From Dicyema japonicum (taxonomy: Eukaryota > Dicyemida > Rhombozoa > Dicyemidae): a stretch of DNA of 64,000 bases. Shown here piece by piece: positions 22,446 through 33,819 of this stretch. How positions within the stretch are numbered: position 1 is the stretch's first letter; each line of letters starts with the position of its first letter. The stretch spans positions 380,807 to 444,806 of the forward strand of contig RDEW01000031.1 in NCBI GenBank assembly GCA_011109175.1, written 5' to 3'. Under the pieces are notes generated by a model, which was not told the DNA's origin, searched no databases, and saw only the letters and a program-made list of their open reading frames with translations. The position numbers were made by a program, and so were the translations under genes.

Positions 22446-23380
22446 TGCAGAAAAAACAATAAAAATTGATTTCTAAAATGATTTTGATTTTATTGTTAAA
22501 ATTATTTATTCAAATTAAATATTTTTATAAAATATTAATTTATTTTAAGATTTTTTATGAAAATTAATTTTCAATTTGATATGCGGTTTATTTTTTATTT
22601 TTTAACAAAATTATTTTTATTTTGTGGTTTCGTGGATTATATCTTTTTTTGGAAATCATAAAATTAGATTATTCGAGAGGTAAAAAGGAATACGATTTCT
22701 ATGGTGAAGTCAACGTGGCAAAATCAGTCACTGAGACAACAATAGCAATGTACCACGTGGATCAGTGATCTCTCTTTGAAGCTATTTTCTATGCTAAATT
22801 GTCGTAATTGTGGTTTTGTGAACAAAGGACAGTTATTCAGAAAATTTTAATTATTCTTGGATTAATTAAATTACTCCCCAAATCCTCTCCCTCTCAGAGA
22901 GCCCCTAGTATCTCCCGTAGACTATGTTTCCATTACATATTATTTATCTAGTGTCTGACACCTTGCTTAGTCCATCAAATGGAATCAATATTTTATTCAA
23001 TCATCGATATTGACTGATTATTAAGAATAGGCCGAGAATGCTGAATGTTTTAACTGGATTTCATCGGGGATCATCAAGGTTGAACGGGGGTCTGTCAGTG
23101 GGATGGTGTATTTAAGAATTTGATGTACTCTAAGTGTGTAATTTTCAAAATTTGTTTAAATTGATTTTTGTGGGATCAATTAGCATGCAATAATTTTAAT
23201 TGATTGAACTCATTAGGGGGATATACGATTATTGGGGAGTTCATATATCAAAATAATCATGGTTGATCAATTGAGTCTCTCAGGGACATTTTATCTATAT
23301 TGGAATTATCTGGATTTGATACTGGATACTGCGTGCATCCGAAAAGTCGGGTTACTGATGTCTCCCGAATCCATCACCTC
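22446..23380. other. Upstream region of the ORP9-like gene, no other gene seen
   Basis: Very AT-rich from 22460 to 22680, then unremarkable sequence. No conserved frames were found on either strand. Confidence 0.4.
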
Positions 23381-23389
23381 GTCTATGTT

Positions 23390-23822
23390 TGGCCTTCTGG
23401 CTGAATGTAACGTCTGATGACATCGGATCTGAAGGTCGTGGGTTCAAATCCATAAGATGGAGTTTTCAGCGAAGGTCAATTCTTGTCAAACAGATCTCAC
23501 CCGTGAGGCGACGAGTCCTTCTGGCACGACACAGTTGTTAAAAGGGATCTTCCTACCTTTCTCCCTGACCAAACCCTCTGATGAAGATTGCATTATAAGA
23601 AAACTATTCCGCTAAAGAATGAAGTGACGTGGGTCAAAAATGGAAGAGGGCGGACCTACTTCTCCACCTCCCTTCGGAAGCGGAAGCCTGTAATGAAGTA
23701 TTGGAAGATGGATTTGGTCGGCACAAGCAGATGTTTTCCCTTTGGTTCCTTCCTTGGATTAGTTAGTTATGACTGTTTGTGCTGGGCTTACAATGGTAAG
23801 CCTGGGTTAATAATAATAATAT
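23390..23822 (+). mobile_element. tRNA-headed SINE, copy 1 (full-length)
   Basis: The head has a degenerate A box (TGGCTGAATGT, 23398-23408) and a near-perfect RNA polymerase III B box (GGTTCAAATCC, 23441-23451) preceded by ATCTGAAGGTCGTG, as in tRNA T-arms. A ~330-nt body follows. The tail has a hairpin, GGCTTAC/GTAAGCC (23785-23802), then TGGGTTAATAATAATAAT. Two other copies share the body (minus strand at 28110-27770 and 53560-53140). The last 20 nt are identical to the 3' end of a LINE A copy at 52354-52373. No protein-coding capacity. Confidence 0.8.
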
Positions 23823-23999
23823 GTTGACGAGAAAAGAGACATCATAAAACCAAGCAGACATTCCGTGCAATATAGGTACCACGTCAACCAATTAACCACT
23901 TGGAGTGGGTTTAACTAATTATATTTTTACTATCAGTTCACAAATGTCCTAAAAATTAAGAAAACATAAGGGACGCCTGTTTCGAGCTCGTTTCAGTAG

Positions 24000-24160
24000 T
24001 AATTTATTATTTAAAACCCCAAGATCACCAAGAAAGTTTAAAGCCACTAATTAGATGAACCCAGCTTCCAATAGCTTCGAACTCTCTTGAATTCCGCCTG
24101 CGACCCAGCTGGCCTCTGGAAGCGCATTCTTCCGATCGACCATAAAGGAGGGCTAAATTT
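24000..24160 (-). repeat. LINE A 3' end fragment
   Basis: On the minus strand it ends with a GGTTCATCTAATTAGTGG...TTTCTTGGTGATCTTGGGGTT block, the LINE A 3'UTR pattern (GGATCACCTAACT...TTTCTCG.TG..CCCGGGGTT) seen at 38490-38545. Confidence 0.6.
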
Positions 24161-24164
24161 AATT

Positions 24165-24460
24165 AATTTTTTAACCCCGGATACACCGAGAAAGAAGTTA
24201 TAAGTAAACAACTAGTTAAGTGTATCCAGTTTCCACCGCTATAGAAACAGAGTCCATCCGGAACCAGCATAAAAGGTAAAAGACGTCTATTACATACAGT
24301 TGTGAAACCCCTCCAGTCTAGTAAGGGAGAGCAAATGATCCTTTGTCGTGCCAGTCTGACACTGGGCGCCACCTGACACAGATGGATCGCATGACGTTAT
24401 TCTAGTAAGAAAAGAAAGAGGAGAAACATACAAAACAAACAGAAAACTTATCTAATGTCT
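24165..24460 (-). mobile_element. Short composite retroelement: repeat R head plus LINE A tail
   Basis: On the minus strand the order is the R block (GTCAGGTGGCGCCCAGTGTC), GGATCATTTGCTCTCCC, a ~120-nt body, then GGATACACTTAACTAG...TTTCTCGGTGTATCCGGGGT. The last part is the LINE A 3' tail. A short non-coding head joined to a LINE tail is the architecture of a SINE. It carries no clear pol III boxes, so its class is uncertain. Confidence 0.5.
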
Positions 24461-24769
24461 GGTCGAGGAAGATGCTCTATGATGACTCGAGAGATAAAAT
24501 ATTTTCATTGGGTCTCTACAGGAGATGAAGATTGCCTGCAATCTTAGCGGGAATTATGGAAAATATCGATTGATATGTCTAACCTAATGAATCAAAGCAT
24601 TATAGACTCGGAGACCTTATTCATTCAGTTCTGAAATCTGACATCCACCATATGTGGCGTCTGAAAGACTGGATTGGTGTACTTCAAATGCTTCTTAACT
24701 GCCACTGCCATTCCTAAAGTCTCATGACAAATATGAATGAGCATGCGCCATATTGGGAGAGTGGGGAGA

Positions 24770-26055
24770 AAGATGGAGGTTTGTTCCCATGTATAACCAG
24801 ATTGACTACATGTGTCGGGTTAAAGACAAGCGCTCTCTCTTAAATTCACGTTCGTATGAGGGTCGACAACTGTCACAGGAAGGTAATTGAGACATTTTAC
24901 CTAAGGAAACAAAGCTGCTTACCGAACAGAGACAGCAGAAAGGTACCAGGAGTACATTGAGACTCATCTACCGGAAGTATCATCGGATGTCTCACTAAAT
25001 GATTCCTGAGACAAAGAACACTATAAATGAAGCAGTTGGGAGATAACTTGGCACAAGAGTAGTATATGCATGATTACATCAGGACAAGTTGATTTTATCG
25101 CGACTTATTTTGAAAAGCTTTATACGTTAATACCGTGGTAATACCTGCATTTGATGGAATGCTGAGACCTTTAGAAAGGTTAATTATTCCCAAAGAGGTC
25201 AAAATGACTTGTCGTAAATTCACGTACAGGTCTGCCTGTACGTCATCACAGCAGTGCTACTAAATTGAATGTTCTCCGCCAACTGCACTTTACCTTTGGG
25301 ACAGGATTATTAACTCTGGATAAGTTCTGGCACATATTGTGCTGGAACTAATAAAAGGACCGTCTTACAGACACTTACCAAAAGCTGAAGTGGATTTCGT
25401 GAAAGGGAGTCAACAGCCGATGCTGTCTGAAGTCACATATGGAGGTGTGCAAAGCATCAAAGATACAATAACCATCAATATTCTGGGGATAGAACTTTAA
25501 CGGTTAACAGGCATACACTAATGGGGTACTTGAACAATTTCTGGTGATTCAAGCCTAAAATGATCTGAATTTTACTCTCAATTAAATAACTCTTTTTTGA
25601 GAGTCAGAAATACCTACTCAAGAAAATTTAAAACAAACCCGAGTATCCTCAAGGAGACTCTCTACCTTCTACTATACATGATATATTTGGTAGCAGCTAT
25701 GAGGGAACTCAGACCGCTATACCAAGAGGGAATAGAAGATTAATCTATGCAGACGATGTCGAACTAATTTCCGATGACAGAGTGCTCTTGCAACATTTAT
25801 TAGAAAAACACCTGATTTAGTTGGGGATAATTCCTATCTGTAAACAGAGACAAAAAAGAATTCACAGAAATAAAAGAATGAGTAACCTCAAAAGGGGTAG
25901 TGGAGAGGCTAGACTCTTCATGGGGACAATGCGGATGCAAGCCAGTAAGCCTGAGATAATTGAGTCTCACTAAAGACTATTCGGGCATATCCTGAGGATG
26001 GAGTTGGCATCCTCGCCGAACAGAGATATGGAAAGCTACTATATCTGTCGATAAA
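24770..26055 (+). pseudogene. LINE B remnant (endonuclease to RT)
   Basis: Plus-strand pieces in LINE B order: NQIDYMCRVKDKRSLLNSRS near 24800 (compare FNQIDYIICRVKEKSLLPDS at 41.7 kb), DFIATYFEKLYTLIP near 25090, an RT fingers relic near 25250-25400, then RLIYADDVELISDDRVLL (the YADD catalytic box) near 25740 and a HILRME-like GHILRMELAS piece near 25985. Many stops and indels make it dead. Confidence 0.75.
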
Positions 26056-26059
26056 TTCG

Positions 26060-27560
26060 TTTTTTGTGGAAGGTCGAAGATAATTTTACCGCTCGTTTGC
26101 GTCTTTCCATCCTTCTTCCAATTTAACTAAAACAGATAAAATATCTTATTGCACAAATTCAAAGGATTGGTGGACAAATTAAAGGAAATCGAAGAAGTAA
26201 TTTATAAAATTAGATAAAACTATTTTTTTGGGTTTTGATAAAAGTTAGGGACTACTTGAGATCGATCTTCAAGTTAAGAAGAGGTCGAAAAGTCATCTCT
26301 AAAATGAAATAAAAATGACATTTTCGGTATCATAATAAAGCTATCGTTTATATCAGAAAGGGGAGAGTCACACGAGACTTACATATGCCTGTTGTAAATT
26401 GTGCCTATTAGAGGTGGATGGCGAGGAAGGACTGTGGATATTGCCGCGAAGGGAACTGTAAGTACTAAAAGATTGTGAATTTTCTCATAGGTATCGACTG
26501 TCCGACATCACCCCTATCTTCATTTATTTTATTTACTCCCGATCCTTTCAAGTGAAGAAATTTGGTGGCTAACAAGAACGTAGCTACAACAACGGACGTT
26601 CCCAGGCATCCAAAAGGTTGACGCAAGCAGAGGAGAAACAGAATACTGACAGGACACGATCTGTCCCATGTGCATGAATAGGAAAATGGGGACTATTCCT
26701 GCCATATCTTGTATAGGTAGGATTGATACCCACGTGGTAGTCATATTAAGCCAACTTCACTCCAATCAATATTATTTGATTTCATGAAACTATAAGACAA
26801 CAAATATATTGATTTCGCGTGCTGCCTGAAAGTTCAAAAAAAGAAGAAAATACTAAATTGTAGACAAAAATATAAAAAGGAAGGAAATTGATGTTATATC
26901 TGTGGATTAATCAAATTTGAGAAAGTAAGACTTTCTTTAATGCGGTTCACTGTCTGTGACAAAATATCACAAGCCATATCTCAAGTCTGTGAGATATTGT
27001 ATCATTCTGCCACGGAGACAATAGAATGTTTTATTTTCGCAACTATAAGGAAAAACTAACCTCAGAGTTCGATCACTAATCGTCGCCATGGTAACCAGCG
27101 TATATTTTTTCAACCTCTACAGTGGTTTCGAAGGCGATTCGGAAGATGCGAAACAATCTATGAAGGCTGAGTACTTATGCAGTTTCTTGTGCTCAACAAA
27201 ATCGCCATTTATGAAGACAGGTAGAAAAAGTCACATCTCAACGAGAAATCTCCCATTCGAGAGCGGAAAATTGTTTCCAATCTCCAAGGTCAATTTAGTT
27301 GGTTCGAGGCGGGAAAAATCAACTATTATATAATAATGTGATATTTCCTCTGAGTTCATTTAATTTCGGTGTGTATGGGATTCGAATTCGGATCCTTTCG
27401 AGTATCCGACAGTTCCTTTTGCCAGAAATTCTAATTTTCCAATGTCTCCCACTTCCTTTACAACGCTCATGCTTGTGAGAAGAAGGAAGGCAAATAATAA
27501 CTATACCAAACTCCATCACCAAATTAGGCAGACAATAACTATATTAGTCTGATGACATCA
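26060..27560. other. Unassigned region, possible worn host exons on the minus strand
   Basis: Minus-strand segments read conserved-looking sequence (MSVVKEVGDIGKLEFLAKGT from about 27476, IVDFSRLEPTKLTLEIGNN near 27300, FLPVFINGDFVEHKKLHKY near 27200). An in-frame stop separates the first two, and I found no set of mini-introns that joins them cleanly. An FKBP-like domain is conceivable but unproven. The plus strand shows nothing better. Not called as a gene. Confidence 0.2.
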
Positions 27561-27769
27561 TCAGTATTCGAGGTTTGAGAGTGGATTGTCCACCAAAAAA
27601 CAGACCTAACTATTCCTCCAAATGTAATACCAAATCATCTACCATCTCAACTCCCAGAGTAACAACAACAGACGTCTGAATAATTCAAATATGATTTACT
27701 ATTGCTTAATCGTAATATTGATGAAATAACGTAAATTAATGATCTTACATAAATATTCTGCATAACAAC

Positions 27770-28110
27770 AAAACAAAATCCAGCCTCCAATAGTCCATTA
27801 CAGACATCCGTTCAGAAGAGAGGTGAAGTTTGTCCGGCCTCTTCTACTTTTATCACACGTCATACCCACATCACTTCATTCTTAGGCAGAAGAGTTTTCA
27901 TAATGATAATCCTCACTACTTTGTGAGTGAAGAAGATCCATTTCAACAGCTGTGCCGTGCCAGAAAGACTCATCGCCCGACGTGTTAGATCTGTTTGACG
28001 AGAATTGATCTTTGCTGAAAAATCCATCTTTCGATTCGAACCCATCATTGTCAGATCCGATGTCATCAGACGTCAAGCTCAGGCAAGAAGACTGGGAATC
28101 ATATACTGCT
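27770..28110 (-). mobile_element. tRNA-headed SINE, copy 2 (3'-truncated)
   Basis: On the minus strand the head reads GACGTCTGATGACATCGGAT, then a B box GGGTTCGAATC, then GATGGA.TTTTCAGC. The following body is collinear with SINE copy 1 (TCTTTCTGGCACGGCACAGC, AAGAATGAAGTGATGTGGGT). The GGCTTAC hairpin and TAA tail are missing, so it is truncated at its 3' side. Confidence 0.75.
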
Positions 28111-28568
28111 GACGTTGTCCGTATTTCTTTTCGTGCTGAGGTAAACGTACATGCGACTTACCTGGTGATACTTTTATGCGATTCTTCAATAACCAAGGTG
28201 GCGTGGAGAAGGTTGACTATTTTAGACAAGGATTCCTTATCCTGCCTCGTTCCGGTGAAACCATCATTAAACAGTGACTGAATTAAGAGACACCCAGAAA
28301 AAAAATTAATTCTAACAATTTTTGAAGAACACTAAGAGAAGAATACAAAAGTAGGATATTTAAGAATGAAACAAAAATTATGACACAAAAACCGAATTAT
28401 AGTTGCTTTTTCTGAGAAAGAAGTTGGCTCTGTTTGCCACAGCCGTGAAAGCTGGTGACCACGTGGATACCAATGATGACTCAGAGACTAGACAGAATCA
28501 TTGTTGAGAAAGTTTGAGTTTATTAAAAGAATTATTATTATTAGTAAATTAAATATTAATACAACAAA

Positions 28569-28782
28569 TTACGGCTTTTGTGATTTTTTTGTTTTTGTGG
28601 ATCCTTTGGTCTTTCTCGCCTTAGTTGATTTGACTTTGGTTGTTTTTTTAGAAACGCTTTTCTAAAATAATTCAAAAAATACAGATTTTTTAATTTTTAC
28701 GGGTTTTGTCTTTCTCGGGTTTTTAGCCCTAAAATGCAATTTAAAGTTACATTATGCACAGATTTGAACTGAACGAAGCCAT
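28569..28782 (-). CDS. Small lysine-rich basic protein (candidate)
   Basis: From ATG 28782, removing GT..AG introns 28729-28750 (22 nt) and 28662-28700 (39 nt) gives 51 codons ending in TAA. The product is MASFSSNLCIMAKNPRKTKP followed by a Lys/Ser/Thr tail (KSVSKKTTKVK, KARKTKGSTKTKKS). Translation may instead start at the second Met, created at the splice junction. The composition resembles a linker-histone or protamine-like tail, but there is no globular domain, so function is unknown. In favour: both introns have host-like ends (TTTTAG) and the frames join. Against: it is very short, and Lys-rich peptides arise easily from AT-rich DNA. Confidence 0.35.
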
Positions 28783-28799
28783 AATGTTATTTATGTCAT

Positions 28800-29580
28800 T
28801 ATTTGCGTATTTCCATTTCTAATTATCACGATAATCAATACAAATCGATATTTATATCTCAGCAGGACTCCGATCAATATTACTCATTCGAGTGTCCACC
28901 ATTTGCATCGACTCTATCTCCCATCAACATTGCCGGGAGCGTGGTAAATGCAATCTACTGCAGAAACGGAAAGAAGGCTAAGTGGTTCTGGGCCGGTTCA
29001 CGTTGGGAAATTGGCGTCAAGAAAACTGAGGATATAAACAAAAAGTCTGTATATTCTCAAGAGACAGGGAGGTCTGGATACATTCAGAACCCATGATGTT
29101 GTTCATCAAGGCTCATTCTAATTTTACTTTTTTTGTGAAATGCCTTTTAGAATGTGTTCCAAAGGTTTAACTCCTTTATTCTCTCTCCTGGAAGTACTAC
29201 TCAATCGGATATAGTCTCTCTTAAGGAATAAGTAGTCCCCTTGGGATATATCTCCAGTATTTGTTCCATTTTTCTTAAATGACCTCTTAGGTCTCGCCAT
29301 CTCGATTCCGCTTCGTCAATCGTGGAACCCCCGATTTGACTGAAAACCTAGATAATTGCCCACGAGTAGGATTCGAAGGAATTGTTATCAACAATGTGAT
29401 AGTGCTCAAACAAATCTGAATTTATAAGTCAGATCCTGTTGTCTCTGGGGGTTACATTCTCTAGTCGTCAAAAACCGACAGTTGTGTCCTCTTTATTCAT
29501 ATACAATAATCCTAATATATGCACTATCGCAATTTCCGCTGGGCATGTCAACTATAGCTCCGCTTAGGCAGAACACACAC
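28800..29580. other. Unassigned, with a weak RT-like piece
   Basis: A plus-strand frame (28803-29096, about 97 aa) is unassigned. Around 29230-29300 the sequence CCCCTTGGGATATATCTCC and a nearby NDLLGLA-like frame faintly resemble RT motif B (G.PQG..LSP) followed by NDL, so worn LINE sequence is likely. Confidence 0.25.
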
Positions 29581-29581
29581 T

Positions 29582-29790
29582 TTATTTAAGTAAAGAAAAG
29601 TTATTATAACTATCGTAGAGGGAGAAGCAAGGAATGCTCTTCACCTCTTTGTTATCTTTTTTGGCGTGTATGTCCTTTACAGATGATCCGGTTCTGCAGT
29701 GAAGTAAGTGTTCACTGATGACAGCGTCACTCGTCAACCCAAAGCATTCACATCCCTCACAATTCTGAGGACGTGACAGAATCTTCATTT
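29582..29790 (-). pseudogene. Possible RLE-LINE zinc-knuckle fragment
   Basis: The minus-strand frame contains CEGCECFGLTSDAVISEHLL followed by HCRTGSS. The intact RLE-LINE at 35.2 kb reads CKCGCLSDELGLHLLSCRSG at the corresponding place. The C-x-C ... HLL-x-CR-x-G pattern agrees, but nothing else in the fragment does. Confidence 0.3.
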
Positions 29791-30119
29791 ATCTGGAGGT
29801 TACTTTCATGTCTACCTACAAAATCTTGTCCTTCTGCGATATTAAGGAAAAAGTGGAGATCACCAAGAAATATAGTCAAATTATGTCCCAGAGTTGTTCA
29901 GTCCTCGATTACACGCATGAACACATCGCTAAAAGTCAACCGTTTTAAAAATGAACGAATCCAACGTCCAACACATATAAGAACTAAGTTGTCACTTAAA
30001 ATATGTGATTCACCATTCTGTGACAATCAAACAATTCTTAGGCATAAGTCAGGTATAAATAATAAAATATGACAAATTAGATTTTTCGATGATAATTCTA
30101 TTCAAGAAAAATAAATTGG

Positions 30120-30520
30120 AAAAGAGATGTTTTCTCTAATAAAGAATTATTTTGTCGACATCACATTAGAAAATCTAGTTGATAGTAACGGATGGAGCCA
30201 GGGAGATGGTTTAAAAATGCAAATAGTTTAAAGTATTTAAAAAAAATTATGCTCTGGAATAATTTATGTAGTGTTCTTCATCGGCATAATCTTGTTTCCA
30301 AGATTGTGTCTAGTGTACTTAATGAAACCTTTGTCATAAAAATTATAAGTAAATCCAACAGTGATAAATATGACCGATTATTTAATAATTTTTGCACTGA
30401 TGGAGATGAATCGTACAAACGTATATTATTTAATGGTGAGGTGTACATCTTAAATTGCCTTATTTAGGTTCGCTGGTTATCGAATGGAAATACGTGAACA
30501 GGGAGGTGATATTCAACATT
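30120..30520 (+). pseudogene. hAT (ZBED/FAM200-like) transposase fragment containing a 27-nt mini-intron
   Basis: Plus-strand pieces follow the ZBED5/FAM200-type hAT transposase order: TDGAREM (family CTDGA.AM) near 30186, CSVLHRHNLVSKIVSSVLNE (family IHREALASK) near 30270, DRLFNNFCTDGDESYKRILF near 30385, then NGE|VRWLSNGN near 30437-30485. The family motif EVRWLS is interrupted exactly once by GTGTACAT...TTATTTAG (30441-30467). This 27-nt GT..AG segment has the size and ends of host introns in this window, and removing it restores the motif and frame. One frame slip near 30200 shows the copy is probably dead now. Confidence 0.7.
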
Positions 30521-30779
30521 AAGTCAAATCATGCCTCATATTGAAATGCTGGCTAAGACTACAATTCGTTGACAAGTGTGAAACGCCTGGACATCCACCT
30601 CACAGTCTTTGGATCTCCACAAAAGGAGTATTATTCCTACTCTTGGTGATCAAATTCGGTTTTTACGAACTATCCTAGAGACTGGGTTTTCTCAGTCTCG
30701 ATAGGATACAATCCATGACTAGATATCAACAAAGCCATCAGAAGCTTTAGTATCAACGGGCTTCTGGACGTATTTCACC

Positions 30780-31075
30780 AGTAATTGACGGAAGCGAAGA
30801 TTTCCTACCACGCACGACTATGCTGTTGTCTCACGTGGAGTTACATCCACAACTGTACAAGTGAGGACAATCATCTTCTCCACTATGCCCATCATGCTTT
30901 CTTGACGACCAGGATACGAGTCACCTCTTGTCCGGGTCCACCTTCTAGTTCTGCACAAAACCAAATATACTTGTCAGATCTCTGGGAGTTTTTGAGTGAT
31001 CCAAGATTTGTGTCAACTAAGACTATTCGTTGCCCTGAGGACGGTCCTCCATGCAAATAAACGACTCAGAGAGAA
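30780..31075 (+). pseudogene. Jockey/CR1-like LINE C-terminal tail
   Basis: Across two frames the plus strand reads a FLPRTTMLLS block, HPQLYK, CPSCFLDDQDTSHLLSG and SDLWEFLSDP. This is the LPR..R..L..LR.GYHP, C-x2-C...H knuckle and LWE series seen intact at 15.1 kb. Confidence 0.55.
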
Positions 31076-31439
31076 CCCTCAACTGAAATTCCAGAAGAAC
31101 ACTATCAAATCTCCTTGAGACAATTAATATACAAATGCCATCAAATGTCGCTATAGAGGGTTACTTGAAGGACCTGGGTATGTCCTCGTATCGTGGTTTC
31201 GGAAAATGAGGATCCAAGGCCTATGATAGAGCTGAAAAAGATCAAATAAGATGACTGTACCTAAGTCCTTTTACTAGTGTGTTAAGGGGGAGGCATTTCA
31301 CTGGAGTGGAAAATTTCTTTTAGGCAGAAAGTCTTATTTTTAGTTGTGTTTTTCTAATATTTTTGATTGATTTGAATTTTATTTAACAAGAAAATAGTAT
31401 TCATGTTGTCAAAAGTCATCATAGAGTAGAAGTTGACTC

Positions 31440-32080
31440 CAAATATTTAAAATTTTTGGCCCCTTCCACGTACTCGATGTAACTTTCCCATCCCCTCCAC
31501 GCTCCTAGTTTAGCGTTCCAATCCCCATTGATAAAAAGACGCGTGAAGGACGCCAATTAGGTTAAGGTCCGGAAGAGATCCTCGAATAAAACATCAAGCT
31601 CTTCTGATCTTTTAAGACACGATCACTATACGCTGACGATGGATATTAATCTCCGAAATTTAATAGCTCCAGCGTAATTGAATAATGTTTATTCTATCGC
31701 TGATCCCACAGAAACGGTATATTCTATTAAGCAAGCTCTTGTGCACAGCATTTCCCTGTCTATAGTGTCAATGACATTTATCAAGCCCTTTTTACACTTT
31801 CGTCTCTTTAAGGTAGCATATCGATCTTATCAGTATTTTCCATCCTCCTCTGTTTAATGCCAGACTCCCTCAAACACCAAGGTCTTCACCGTTCATCAAT
31901 GTTTTCTTTACCAACCTCAGATCATTATCGAAAATTTCAGGAACCTTTGTACATGGTCGTTCACGGAAGTTCCCCAAATAAAGAAGAACCCACTTAGGTG
32001 TCATTGTCGTGGAAACGGAGGTGCTCAAGACTTTGATGCAGGAAAGGAAATTTATCCGGATATATTAGAGGCGGTGTCTA
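31440..32080 (-). pseudogene. LINE B endonuclease fragment
   Basis: The minus strand reads RSEELDVLFEDLFRTLT then FINGDWNAKLGAWRGWE. This corresponds to the LINE B endonuclease at 42.0 kb (EELDLFYEELGRTLTD, FIAGDWNAKVGTREE). It includes the catalytic GDWNAK block, but flanking sequence is full of stops. Confidence 0.7.
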
Positions 32081-32194
32081 CACTGCGTAAAAAATGAAAC
32101 CGTGAAACATTGTCTACCAATAAAGTGTGGAAGTCTTTAAAAAAATTACTAAAAATTAGAACAATAAAGCTTTATTTGAGTGAATTCCTCGTTG

Positions 32195-32565
32195 TGATTC
32201 TAGTAATCGATAAAAGACTCACTATCGAACAAAAAGTGCAAATATTGCGTTATAAGGACGACAACAACTTATTATGCCGATAAATTTTGCTCGATAAATT
32301 TTGCTCCTTATAATTATCCCTCTCATTGCTTGCTATCGAATTTGGAAAATATAATGTTCTTTCCTAAAAATGCTACAGGAATAATTCAGCCAATGTATTT
32401 GGGAATTATTAGAACATTCAAAATCAACTTTAATTTGGGTGTCTTACTGGATTATTGAAAAAAAAACATTCCAGTATTTCAATCATATAAAAATTTGAAC
32501 CATAAAAACACTGTTCTATTTATAATAAATACTAATATTGTCTCATCATAAACAAAAACTTGCGT
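32195..32565 (+). pseudogene. pogo/Tigger transposase with large internal deletion
   Basis: An N-terminal piece KRLTIEQKVQILRYKDDN (CENP-B/pogo helix-turn-helix) at about 32212 is followed closely by a C-terminal piece FFPKNATGIIQPMYLGIIRT then FKINFNLGVLLDY (family: FLPPNTTSLIQP.DQGII.TFK..Y). The intervening catalytic core is gone. Confidence 0.7.
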
Positions 32566-32569
32566 TCGA

Positions 32570-33600
32570 TTCGGTGGCGTTAAATCGCTCTCGAGTTGGT
32601 AAAAATGTTGGAATGAAAAAAAAGAGGTGGCAACTGACCCAAAAAAATTAGCGAGGCAGGTAGACCTCCAGGTATGTAACAGGCAATCTCGGATGCCTTG
32701 GAATGGCTAGCCATACCTGGCGGAACTCTGCAGTGACAGATTCAGTATTGCAATATCTGTGAGTAAGATCAAGAAAATAGCTGTAGACAATGAGATTCAA
32801 AGAAGGAATACTGGTCTAAAGGACTAGGACCAGATGACCACAACTATCAAAAAAATCACGACCACCAGAACTGTGATGCGTTGCAGCTCAAGCATATTTA
32901 TGAGGCCTTCGGGCGGAACCTGGCTGCTGCGGCAGATGTCACTTTTGAAGACCTAGAGTTACCCACAAGATCCTTTATAGGATAGTAAACGGATTAGTGT
33001 TAACTTGTATCAATAAGGATATGGCTTATGTGGTAGAGGCTAAACTAGTAAATGATATCTCCCTAGTGCTGTATGCAGCACAGATCACCTATGAGAAGTT
33101 GACGTACATGCTCAGACCACCAAGTAAATTGAGAGCAGACCTGTGCCAAGATTGTTTAGAGACAGACAGAGCTGGAGCTCTGGAGGGGCACATAAGTAGT
33201 GTGGCGAGGGGTTAAAGAAAAATCACCGCCTATATTAAGATGGTTACTTAGTAACCCCCGTGTTCTCAAATGGGACCTCGAAGAGTTGAAGAAGTCAAGG
33301 TGAGTTAGAGGAGGCAATATGGTGTATAAGAGGAAATTATACAAACGAAGGTCGGTGTAAGAGAAGAAGAGAGAATAATCTGTTTGTGTTTAATCGCATT
33401 AGTCTCTCTCAAATCTGAATAAAACATTTTCACCAACTGTACATGGATGGCTACAACAAACTTAACCTTAAAACATACCCTAAAAACATCAAGTCATCAA
33501 CATATTACTAAGAACCCCAGATGTATCAATTATTAGGTCAGAACTCGTTTATTATCAGAAATTGAAGAATGAGACTCAGACAAATTACGGAATTCAACTG
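32570..33600. other. Unassigned, probably worn retroelement sequence
   Basis: A plus-strand frame at 32997-33215 (about 72 aa) and its surroundings resemble the linker of a LINE polyprotein, but I cannot place it. No host exons were recognised. Confidence 0.25.
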
Positions 33601-33819
33601 CCTCGGTTTTCTATGTTAAAATATTTGTTGAGTAACTGATCCACAGGAACACTCCCCCGAAGTGAAAACAGTCTGTAGCTTCACTTGCACGTGGTTCATT
33701 TTTTGATAAGCTCCGAGACAAATTGGAATTTTGAACAAGGAAAGGGATTATTAAATCTCGACTTCCTTCCCATCATCACCAGAACTTTGGTTCCAGTTTC
33801 AAAATCTTCACTGACAGAA

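Noticed and set aside
23398-23451. Stand-alone tRNA gene suggested by the A and B box matches
   Set aside because: The acceptor stem does not pair and the sequence continues into a repeat body shared by two other copies. It is the head of a SINE.
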